The notes under the pieces: model-generated
Told to the model about the DNA's origin: nothing
Database searches by the model: none
What the model saw: only the letters and a program-made list of their open reading frames with translations
NCBI RefSeq assembly: GCF_947497125.1
Contig: NZ_CANMFI010000004.1
Span: 124,001-188,000 of the forward strand
Length of the DNA: 64,000 nucleotides
Direction: 5' to 3'
Source: an uncultured Polaribacter sp.
Lineage (GTDB): Bacteria > Bacteroidota > Bacteroidia > Flavobacteriales > Flavobacteriaceae
Shown: positions 27,241 to 34,065 of the stretch, piece by piece
How positions within the stretch are numbered: the stretch's first letter is position 1
How the letters are laid out: each line of letters starts with the position of its first letter
Made by a program: the position numbers and the translations under genes

Positions 27241-28335
27241 TTACATTCTTATTTTACGAACCAAATCTTGTTTGGCCTTTTCATCATCACCAAAAAGCCA
27301 TTGCAAAACATTGTTTTCCCAAATTTGTCCTTTTTCTGTCTCGGTAATAATATTTTTCTCAATTGCCAAATCTAGAATTTTACCAGGATACGAAGACTGC
27401 GCATCACTTTCCATTTCTCCTAAAGGATACGGATCATCTAACCCCATTAAAACCTGACTTGTACCTTGTCTTTTAAACATTAAGTGTAAAGAATCGGTAT
27501 CGTGAACCAACGTATCAAAAAAGATATTTTTGTGGCCAATTGCCTTTCTTGGATGCGTTTTTCCTTCAAACAAATCAGGTCTTCCATCAAAACCCTGTAT
27601 GCGTCTACCTAAATTCATTTGTGCCAATTGACCTCCGTGTGCAAAACAAGTTCTAATATTTTTAAACCTTTCTTGCATGCCATTAAGCGTGTAAAAATGA
27701 TATGCATCGCCACATTGAGCCAACATCCAAATTAAATGAAAGCGCCAATTGGTATTTTCTAACTTAATCATTTTATCACCGTCGTACGGATGAATTTCTA
27801 TGGCCAATTTGTAATGATCTGCCAATTCGAAAATACGATCATTTTCAGCATCAAAAACACAACGCCATTGCCCAATAGAATCCATAAAATGAGTTGGCAA
27901 ACACAACACTTTTAAATTTAATTCTTCTACGCAACGCTTTATTTCATCTAAAGCACCATAAATAAAACCAGGATGCACCACAAAACCACAGGTAAATTTA
28001 GAAGGATGATTTTTTTGCACTTTCGCATTAAAATCATTCTGAAAACGCAATGCTTTTTTCATTTCTTCTAAACGCAAACCATTGCCGTATAACTGAGAAA
28101 GATTTAAAACAACGGCATGGTCAATTTTATTTTTCTCCATCCAAAGTAGCTTCTCATCCAAAAAGAAACTAGAATCTGTTACCGGTCTTTTCCAGCCTTT
28201 TTGTAACATGTGTTTGCGCTCGTCATCTACCCAAAAAATTTCTTTTTCCTTCATAAAATCCGGAATCTCTTCTGGATACGGCAACAAATGCGAATGTCCG
28301 TTTATGCGTAGTTTTTGATTGCTCATAATATTCAT
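27241..28335 (-). CDS. 2-amino-3-carboxymuconate-6-semialdehyde decarboxylase
   Basis: Amidohydrolase-family decarboxylase (ACMSD) that removes CO2 from ACMS to give 2-aminomuconate-6-semialdehyde. Zinc-site residues are visible: HSH in LRINGHSHLLPYP, EIHPYDG, CFAHGG, and an Asp in GLDDPYPLG. 364 aa; ATG 28326 (MSNQKLRI) is an alternative start. The assignment is strengthened by hydroxyanthranilate dioxygenase next door, whose product is this substrate. Last gene of the minus-strand kynurenine group. It steers the pathway toward catabolism and away from quinolinate/NAD. Confidence 0.9.
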   Translation of the reverse strand: MNIMSNQKLRINGHSHLLPYPEEIPDFMKEKEIFWVDDERKHMLQKGWKRPVTDSSFFLDEKLLWMEKNKIDHAVVLNLSQLYGNGLRLEEMKKALRFQNDFNAKVQKNHPSKFTCGFVVHPGFIYGALDEIKRCVEELNLKVLCLPTHFMDSIGQWRCVFDAENDRIFELADHYKLAIEIHPYDGDKMIKLENTNWRFHLIWMLAQCGDAYHFYTLNGMQERFKNIRTCFAHGGQLAQMNLGRRIQGFDGRPDLFEGKTHPRKAIGHKNIFFDTLVHDTDSLHLMFKRQGTSQVLMGLDDPYPLGEMESDAQSSYPGKILDLAIEKNIITETEKGQIWENNVLQWLFGDDEKAKQDLVRKIRM

Positions 28336-28425
28336 TATTTATTTTAAAAAGAAAATATCAATCTAATTTTTCAAGTTAGTACAGCAATCTCATCAGAAAC
28401 AAAGAGATTGCTTTCACCTAAAAAG

Positions 28426-28956
28426 CTATTTCACTTTATCTGGTTTTTCCATAACCGTTCCACATTTAGAACAAGTACATTTTTCAATATCAGAATAATA
28501 ATTGTCAAAAATTATAGGCATATCCGTTTCAATATTTTTCAATTTAAACTTCTCTCTATACAGTAAATTGTCACAGTTTTCGCAATACCATTCTAAGGCA
28601 TCCCTCATTTTTTTACGTCTCGGATACTCAATTACCAAGCCCACCGTATTTGCTTTTCTTTGCGGAGAATGTGGCACTTTTGCTGGCAACAAATAAATAT
28701 CACCCTCATTTATTTCCACATCAATTTGTGTGCCTTTATCATCTATAATTTTTAAAATCATATCGCCTTCTAACTGATAAAAAAACTCTGGAGTTTCGTT
28801 GTAATGATAGTCTTTTCGGTTATTAGGCCCACCAACAACCATCACAATATACTCGCCATTATCCCACACACATTTGTTGCCCACAGGCGGTTTCAAGAGG
28901 TGTCTATGCTCTGCAATCCACTTTTTAAAATTTAAAGGCTGTACTAATTTACTCAT
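28426..28956 (-). CDS. 3-hydroxyanthranilate 3,4-dioxygenase
   Basis: Ring-cleaving cupin dioxygenase converting 3-hydroxyanthranilate to ACMS. 176 aa. Fe(II) ligands are the His and Glu of YHYNETPEFFYQLEG and the His of VPHSPQR. The C-terminal CENCDN and CSKCGT pairs form the rubredoxin-like iron site found in bacterial enzymes. The first residues MSKLVQPLNFKKWIAEHRHL match the family. It lies 90 bp upstream of ACMSD, with a structured repeat immediately before its start. Confidence 0.95.
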   Translation of the reverse strand: MSKLVQPLNFKKWIAEHRHLLKPPVGNKCVWDNGEYIVMVVGGPNNRKDYHYNETPEFFYQLEGDMILKIIDDKGTQIDVEINEGDIYLLPAKVPHSPQRKANTVGLVIEYPRRKKMRDALEWYCENCDNLLYREKFKLKNIETDMPIIFDNYYSDIEKCTCSKCGTVMEKPDKVK

Positions 28957-28969
28957 CTATTTTATTTTT

Positions 28970-29048
28970 GGGCGTTCCTAAAAAGGGCGGGCTTTTCGCT
29001 GTATCTTTTTGTAAAAAACAAAAAGGATGCCGCTACAATCCCTAACGC
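28970..29048 (-). repeat. Two-box structured repeat, copy 1 (class I)
   Basis: Read on the minus strand it starts GCGTTAGGGATTGTAGCGGC, has a hairpin with CCTTTTTG and CAAAAAG arms, a second box GATACAGCGAAAAGCC, and ends GGAACGCCC. Copies at 41595 and 48515 have the same order of elements. It fills the gap between the DUF6500 stop and the hydroxyanthranilate dioxygenase start. Confidence 0.8.
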
Positions 29049-29061
29049 AATTTCGTTAATT

Positions 29062-29289
29062 TTAAATACAATTCATTTCTTTAAGAATCATTTTTTTTAT
29101 TTTAATAGCTTTCTCAAAATGATCTAATTTATGAATTTCAATCCACCAAGTTGCAATCTCCATTAATAATTTTGGATTGTCATTTTTATTTTTAAAAAAA
29201 GCATAGAAAGACAAGCCTACATTTTCACCTTTATTTGCAATTTTAGTATTGCAAACTTCTATTATTTTTTGTTGAATTTCTGTATTCAT
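29062..29289 (-). CDS. DUF6500 family small protein
   Basis: 75-aa protein: MNTEIQQKIIEVCNTKIANK, NVGLSFYAFFKNKNDNPKLL and ATWWIEIHKLDHFEKAIKIK. I recognise it as DUF6500, a small helical family with no known role. It lies between kynurenine monooxygenase and the dioxygenase on the same strand, so it may be transcribed with the catabolic genes. No signal peptide or metal motif. Confidence 0.75.
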   Translation of the reverse strand: MNTEIQQKIIEVCNTKIANKGENVGLSFYAFFKNKNDNPKLLMEIATWWIEIHKLDHFEKAIKIKKMILKEMNCI

Positions 29290-29310
29290 AAATTATAATC
29301 TTGCCAATCA

Positions 29311-29387
29311 GTATCAGTTAAAGCGCAGTCAAAAACTAGTTAAACTTATAAAGCTAATAAAAACCTCTCGACTGCGCTCGAGGTGAC
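29311..29387. repeat. REP-like palindromes: degenerate copy and full copy
   Basis: A full copy CCTCTCGACTGCGCTCGAGG lies at 29364-29383 and is followed by TGAC. At 29311-29339 a decayed copy in the opposite orientation keeps AGCGCAGTC within ATCAGTTAAAGCGCAGTCAA. The core is CTCGA-CTGCGC-TCGAG. Confidence 0.8.
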
Positions 29388-29426
29388 ATCCTCTATTTAT
29401 ACACAAATCAACTAAAACATTATCAA

Positions 29427-29454
29427 TGTCAGTTCGAGCGCAGTCGAGAACTAC
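29427..29454. repeat. Left inverted repeat of the GIY-YIG unit
   Basis: GTCAGTTCGAGCGCAGTCGA followed by GAACTAC, ending at the base before the GIY-YIG stop codon. Inverted relative to the copy at 29778: both read GTCAnnTCGAGCGCAGTCGA inward, on opposite strands. Confidence 0.85.
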
Positions 29455-29772
29455 TTATTTTTTTGAATTATACTTATAATGTGTTGCATTTCTGCATTCT
29501 GATAATATTTCTAACATATCAAAATCATTATTCGCTAACGCTAATTTCTTCTTTGCACTCCATTTTTTTATTTTCTTTTCAAAACGAATTGCTTGCTCTA
29601 CATCATTAAAAACTTGATTAAATATCATCTCAACTGGTCTTCTTTTAAAAGTAAAGCAAGTTGTATTTAATCCTTTTTGATGTTCATTAAATCTTCTATT
29701 CAGATCATTAGTTATACCTGTATAAAGTAAATTATCAGAACACTTTAATATATAAACATAATACTTTTTCAT
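29455..29772 (-). CDS. GIY-YIG nuclease between inverted REP-like repeats
   Basis: 105-aa single-domain GIY-YIG protein: YYVYILKCSDNLLYTGITND carries both halves of the motif, followed by LNRRFNEHQKG (catalytic Arg region) and AIRFEKKIKKW (Glu). No DNA-binding domain is fused. Bounded by repeats: one copy ends right at the stop codon and the other begins 5 bp upstream of the ATG. It sits inside the kynurenine gene group in the same orientation. Stand-alone UPF0213-type proteins are common in Flavobacteriia, with unproven function. The tight bracketing suggests a small mobile unit or REP-associated nuclease, by analogy with REP-associated transposases. Confidence 0.9.
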   Translation of the reverse strand: MKKYYVYILKCSDNLLYTGITNDLNRRFNEHQKGLNTTCFTFKRRPVEMIFNQVFNDVEQAIRFEKKIKKWSAKKKLALANNDFDMLEILSECRNATHYKYNSKK

Positions 29773-29777
29773 AATAA

Positions 29778-29802
29778 CCTCTCGACTGCGCTCGAGGTGA
29801 CG
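29778..29802. repeat. Right inverted repeat of the GIY-YIG unit
   Basis: CCTCTCGACTGCGCTCGAGG then TGACG. Its reverse complement aligns with the left repeat over GTCAnnTCGAGCGCAGTCGAG. It occupies the leader of the GIY-YIG gene, so a transcript entering from kmo would fold here next to the start codon. Confidence 0.85.
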
Positions 29803-29880
29803 TTTAAATTTACTTTTTCTTTAACTACAACAAACTAGGTTAGAAATGACAATGAATAAGTAAATCAAATCACTTAAAAG

Positions 29881-31290
29881 CTACATTCCGGCAATGCTGT
29901 CTTCTTTTAAAATTGCATTGGTTTCTGCAATTACTTTTTCTAGCACAACTGCTAATTCTTTTTTTGTCATTTCTAAATGTGTATGCACTTCGTTGTTAGA
30001 AACTAAGTTTAACAATGCCTTGTCTTGTGCTCTACCTTTTTTCATTGCTTCATTATAACCAATATTTTCGTTAAACGTAACCAAAGAATATTTAGAAGCA
30101 TAGTGTTCTGGAAATGTTTTTTCTAAGTCCATTTCTATTTTTCTTTTTTCTTTAAAAAGCGGATTTGCCACATGATCTCGCATTTCATAAAAATTATCGA
30201 TTGCCAAATCTGCAATAGCATCTACGTCTTTTTTACGTTCTTTTTCAAAAGCTTTAAAAACCGATTGCCAATCTTCAAAACCCTGATTCAAAATTTCATC
30301 AAACACAAAAACATCTTCAAAAGAAGCATTCATTCCTTGGCCATAAAAAGGAACAATTGCATGTGCAGCATCTCCTATTAACATGGTATTGCTTTTATAA
30401 CTCCATGGAGCACATTTAATGGTTCCTAAAGGACCTGTTGGATTGTTTATAAATTCTTCTTTAATATTCGGTATCAAAGCCAATGCATCTGGAAATTCTT
30501 TCTCAAAAAAAGCTGTTATTTTTGCTTCTGATGTTAAATTTTCAAAATTAAACTCACCTTCAGTATAACTTAAAAATAAGGTTACCGTAAAACTACCATC
30601 CATGTTTGGTAATGCAATTAACATAAAATCGCCACGAGGCCAAATATGCAAATGTTGTTTACTTATCTGATGTTTGCCATTTTTATCAGCAGGTATTTCT
30701 AACTCTTTATACCCATGATTTAAATAGTTTTGCGAGTAGCTAAACAAAAATTTACGTTCAGAAACATAACTTTTTCTTAGAGAAGAACCTGCGCCATCTG
30801 CACCAAAAACAACAGTTGCATCTACAGAAAACTCTTCTTTGGTGTTGTAATCTTTAAAATGTGCAATGGTATTTTCAATATCTACATGCAAACATTTTTT
30901 ATTAAAATGAATGGTTACATTCTCTTGTTTTTCGGCTTCATCAAGTAAAATAGCATTTAAATCGCCTCTAGAAATAGAATTTATAAATTCATTTTTTCTA
31001 CCAGAATAATTAGAAGTAAATGTATTTCCTTTTGCATCGTGCATTAACCTACCAATCATTGGTATGCAAATTTCTCTTGCTTTTTCTTCCATACCGCATA
31101 AACGCAAGGCTTTTAAACCACGGTCAGACAAGGCTAAGTTAATAGACCTACCTGCAGAAATATCTGTTGTTCTTAAATCGGGTCTGCGTTCATACACCTC
31201 AACTTTATAACCTCTTTGCGCCATACGCAAAGCCAATAGAGAACCACACAAACCTGCGCCTATTATTAAAATTTTATCTTTTTTATTCAT
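29881..31290 (-). CDS. kmo: Kynurenine 3-monooxygenase
   Basis: FAD/NADPH hydroxylase converting kynurenine to 3-hydroxykynurenine. 469 aa with FAD motif GAGLCG (11-16), an ERR stretch at the end of the second strand, and the second FAD motif GDAAHAIVPFYGQGMNA. The KMO-specific RDHVANP-type region (FYEMRDHVANPLF) is present. It lies 84 bp downstream of kynU with a REP-like palindrome between them. The C-terminal roughly 60 residues form the membrane-proximal helical part, but no strong TM anchor is seen. Confidence 0.95.
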   Translation of the reverse strand: MNKKDKILIIGAGLCGSLLALRMAQRGYKVEVYERRPDLRTTDISAGRSINLALSDRGLKALRLCGMEEKAREICIPMIGRLMHDAKGNTFTSNYSGRKNEFINSISRGDLNAILLDEAEKQENVTIHFNKKCLHVDIENTIAHFKDYNTKEEFSVDATVVFGADGAGSSLRKSYVSERKFLFSYSQNYLNHGYKELEIPADKNGKHQISKQHLHIWPRGDFMLIALPNMDGSFTVTLFLSYTEGEFNFENLTSEAKITAFFEKEFPDALALIPNIKEEFINNPTGPLGTIKCAPWSYKSNTMLIGDAAHAIVPFYGQGMNASFEDVFVFDEILNQGFEDWQSVFKAFEKERKKDVDAIADLAIDNFYEMRDHVANPLFKEKRKIEMDLEKTFPEHYASKYSLVTFNENIGYNEAMKKGRAQDKALLNLVSNNEVHTHLEMTKKELAVVLEKVIAETNAILKEDSIAGM

Positions 31291-31348
31291 GTTATTTTTA
31301 ATCTTATTTATAATTCAATTAAGAACTAAAAAATTACACACACTAAAA

Positions 31349-31371
31349 CCTCTCGACTGAGCTCGAGGAAA
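31349..31371. repeat. REP-like palindrome between kynU and kmo
   Basis: CCTCTCGACTGAGCTCGAGG: same element as near the GIY-YIG gene, with one core change (CTGAGC for CTGCGC). It lies 4 bp after the kynU stop. Confidence 0.75.
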
Positions 31372-31374
31372 CCT

Positions 31375-32640
31375 CTATTTAGCTAACAATCCTTTTAAAA
31401 TAGCCACCATTTGATATACATCTTCAAAAGAAGTATACATTGGCGTTGGCGCACAACGAATAACATCTGGCTCTCGCCAATCTGTAATTACATGTTTTTC
31501 AGTTAGCTTTTTATGTAAATTTTTATCTGCGTTTTTTACTTGAATTGATAATTGACAACCTCTTTCTTTTGGGTTTTTAGGAGTAATAATTTGAATATCC
31601 TTAGAACCAATTTCATGAATCAAATACTCGAAATAACCTGTTAATTTCTCTGATTTTTCTCGCAAAGCATTCATTCCAACTTCATCAAATAAATCTAAAG
31701 AGGCTTTTATAGCCGCCATAGATAAAATTGGCGGATTGCTTAATTGCCATCCTTCTGCTCCTTCCATCACATCAAAAGGTTGTCTCATGTTAAAACGAGT
31801 GGCTTTGTTATGATTCCACCAACCAGCAAAACGAGGCAATTCTTTATTTTTGGCATGACGCTCATGCACAAAAACACCTGCCAAACTTCCTGGGCCTGCA
31901 TTTAAATACTTATAGGTGCACCAAGCAGCAAAATCTACATTAGAATCGTGAAGGTTTGGCTGAACATTACCTGCTCCGTGTGCTAAATCTATTCCAACAA
32001 CACAATTTTTTGAATGACCAATGGTAGCAATTCGCTTTATATCTAAAAACTGACCTGTATAATAATTTACACCGCCAATTAGTAACAAAGCAATTTCATC
32101 ACCTTGCTCTTCAACAATAGTTTCTAAGTCTTCAATGTTTAATAATTCTTCTCCCTTTCTTGGTTTCCATTCTATAAGATCATCCTCAGAAAAACCATGA
32201 AACTTTAATTGCGATTGCACTGCATATCTGTCTGAAGGAAAAGCATCACTCTCTATTACAATCTTATATTTGGTTTTTGTTGGCCTATAAAAAGAGACCA
32301 TTAACAAATGTAAGTTTGTAGTAAGGGTATTCATTACAACAGTTTCTATGGGTTTTGCACCCACAATTTTTGCCATTTTATCAGTAAGTAATTCATGGTA
32401 ATTCAACCACGGATTTTTAGCTTCAAAATGTCCTTCTACTCCTAATTTTGCCCAATCGTCTAACTCTTGATTGATATAATTCTTAGTCACTTTTGGTTGC
32501 AATCCTAAAGAATTCCCTGTAAAATACAACCAATTATTCCCGTTTTTATCTTTCGGAATATGAAATTTCGCTTTTAGATGAGACAACGGATCTTGGTCAT
32601 CTAACTGCTTGGCAAATGCCAATGAATTTTGATATTGCAT
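31375..32640 (-). CDS. kynU: Kynureninase
   Basis: PLP hydrolase splitting (3-hydroxy)kynurenine to (3-hydroxy)anthranilate and alanine. About 421 aa from ATG 32640 (MQYQNSLAFAKQLDDQDPL). A TTG at 32664 is open but overlaps the promoter. The PLP lysine lies in CTYKYLNAGPGSLAG; GIDLAHGAGNV and RFAGWWNH are family hallmarks. First gene of the pathway group. Tryptophan or kynurenine must be supplied by enzymes elsewhere, since no tryptophan dioxygenase or formamidase lies here. Confidence 0.95.
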   Translation of the reverse strand: MQYQNSLAFAKQLDDQDPLSHLKAKFHIPKDKNGNNWLYFTGNSLGLQPKVTKNYINQELDDWAKLGVEGHFEAKNPWLNYHELLTDKMAKIVGAKPIETVVMNTLTTNLHLLMVSFYRPTKTKYKIVIESDAFPSDRYAVQSQLKFHGFSEDDLIEWKPRKGEELLNIEDLETIVEEQGDEIALLLIGGVNYYTGQFLDIKRIATIGHSKNCVVGIDLAHGAGNVQPNLHDSNVDFAAWCTYKYLNAGPGSLAGVFVHERHAKNKELPRFAGWWNHNKATRFNMRQPFDVMEGAEGWQLSNPPILSMAAIKASLDLFDEVGMNALREKSEKLTGYFEYLIHEIGSKDIQIITPKNPKERGCQLSIQVKNADKNLHKKLTEKHVITDWREPDVIRCAPTPMYTSFEDVYQMVAILKGLLAK

Positions 32641-32661
32641 TCTATAAAAATTGAATTCATT

Positions 32662-32669
32662 CAAATATA
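32662..32669 (-). promoter_or_regulatory. -7 element of the kynurenine operon
   Basis: TATATTTG on the minus strand matches TAnnTTTG. The position fits a start at ATG 32640 with a leader of about 16 nt. A weak ATTG lies 20 bp upstream. Confidence 0.5.
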
Positions 32670-32740
32670 AAACAATCCTATTGAGAATTCAATTTTTTGA
32701 GTTTTGATTTTTTGTACTTTAGCTGAAAATACTTTTTAGA

Positions 32741-33928
32741 ATGAAATTTACAACACCTTTTGCTATTTTACTTTTCGTGTTTTTAGTGTCTTGTAAAAAC
32801 AATACAGAAACACTTTCAGAAATAAAAGCCTTGTCTGCTGATATTAAAACAGCCTATGCACCAGACAAAAGAGTCGCGTTATTTGAGATTGATATTCAGG
32901 AAATTGACAATCAGCTCATTTTAGAAGGAAAAACAACTTCAGAAATAGCTCTTTTAACACTTTTAGACAGCCTTAATAGTAAAAAAATAAAATTTAAAAA
33001 TAAGGTACGCGTATTACCAGACACACTAATTGGTCATAAAATATATGCTGTGGCTAAAAACGCTGTAATTAATATTCGATCTCAACCAAAACATGCTGCT
33101 GAATTAGGCACGCAAGGCTTGCTTGGTATGTCTTTAAAAGTATTGGACAAGCAGGGCGATTTTTATCAAATTCAAACCCCAGACAACTATATTTCTTGGG
33201 TAGACAAAGGCGGAATTATCCGCATGAAAAAAGAGGAATTTGATACTTGGAACGCTTCTAAAAAAATAATTTTTACAGAAATTTCTGGTGTTGTTTATGC
33301 TGATAAAAATAAAAATGGACCTATTGTTTCTGACATTACGCTAGGTGGTTTGCTAAAATATGTAGCTGAAGACGCTACCTTTTACCAAGTAGCATACCCA
33401 GACAATAGAAGTGGTTTTATTTTAAAAAACCAAGCTACTATTTATAAAAACTGGCTACAAAAATTAACGCAAACAACAGAAAACATAGAGACAATAGCAA
33501 CTAAATTTAATGGTTTTCCTTATTTATGGGGTGGCACATCTTCTAAAGGAATTGATTGTAGCGGATTTACAAAAATGGTCTATTTAATGAATGGTTTTAT
33601 AATTCCTAGAGATGCTTCTCAACAAATTAATGCAGGTACAACTGTAGATGTAAACCTTTCTTTTAAGGATTTAGAAAAGGGCGATTTGTTGTTTTTTGGC
33701 ACCAGAGCAACTGCAACTAAAAAACAACGTGTTGTGCATGTTGGTATTTGGCTTGGTAATGATAAAATGGAGTTTATTCATGCCTCTGGAAATGTGCACA
33801 TTTCTTCTATGGATGCTAAACAATCTAATTATGATGCGTTTAATAAAGACAGGTATTTAGGAAGCAAAAGGTATTTGGGTGCTAGCGATAAAAATATAAT
33901 TAACTTAAAAGATTTCTTAAAACTGTAA
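32741..33928 (+). CDS. NlpC/P60 (C40) peptidase lipoprotein with SH3-like domains
   Basis: 395-aa cell-wall peptidase: lipoprotein signal MKFTTPFAILLFVFLVSC, two bacterial SH3-like regions (about 95-155 and 170-230), then the C40 catalytic domain from about 245. The nucleophile is the Cys of GIDCSGFTKMVYL; the His of VVHVGIWLG and that of FIHASGN complete the site. It should cut gamma-D-Glu-diaminopimelate bonds in the periplasm, as YkfC-type enzymes do. Upstream TACTTTAG is a near match to a -7 box. Confidence 0.92.
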   Translation: MKFTTPFAILLFVFLVSCKNNTETLSEIKALSADIKTAYAPDKRVALFEIDIQEIDNQLILEGKTTSEIALLTLLDSLNSKKIKFKNKVRVLPDTLIGHKIYAVAKNAVINIRSQPKHAAELGTQGLLGMSLKVLDKQGDFYQIQTPDNYISWVDKGGIIRMKKEEFDTWNASKKIIFTEISGVVYADKNKNGPIVSDITLGGLLKYVAEDATFYQVAYPDNRSGFILKNQATIYKNWLQKLTQTTENIETIATKFNGFPYLWGGTSSKGIDCSGFTKMVYLMNGFIIPRDASQQINAGTTVDVNLSFKDLEKGDLLFFGTRATATKKQRVVHVGIWLGNDKMEFIHASGNVHISSMDAKQSNYDAFNKDRYLGSKRYLGASDKNIINLKDFLKL

Positions 33929-33936
33929 TTATTTTT

Positions 33937-34009
33937 AGCCCAGATTGAAATGGCATCCTTTTTTTGTTTTTCTCAAAAAAAGATAGAATGGAAAGCTGGA
34001 AATAGCTTC
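33937..34009 (+). repeat. Two-box structured repeat, class II copy
   Basis: Starts AGCCCAGATTGAAATGGC, then CATCC, arms CTTTTTTTG/CAAAAAAAG around a short loop, then GATAGAATGGAAAGC and GGAAATAGC. The same order of boxes and hairpin occurs in the class I copies, but the ends differ (AGCCC/GGAAATAGC rather than GCGTTA/GGAAACGCCC). It begins 9 bp after the C40 peptidase stop. Confidence 0.75.
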
Positions 34010-34017
34010 AAAAAAAA

Positions 34018-34044
34018 ACACTCTTTTAATTGCTAAAAGAGTGT
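34018..34044 (-). terminator. Terminator of serA
   Basis: ACACTCTTTTA (34018-34028), loop ATTGC, TAAAAGAGTGT (34034-34044). On the minus strand it runs into a T tract (the A run at 34010-34018). Confidence 0.85.
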
Positions 34045-34065
34045 TTCTGTATGTGTGCATAGAAA

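Noticed and set aside
29455..29772. Homing endonuclease of an intron or phage
   Set aside because: It is free-standing, with no intron structure and no interrupted host gene; the palindromic flanks suggest another mode of spread.
29311..29802. CRISPR-like array
   Set aside because: Repeats are palindromic, irregularly spaced, of both orientations and include a gene; no regular spacers and no cas genes.
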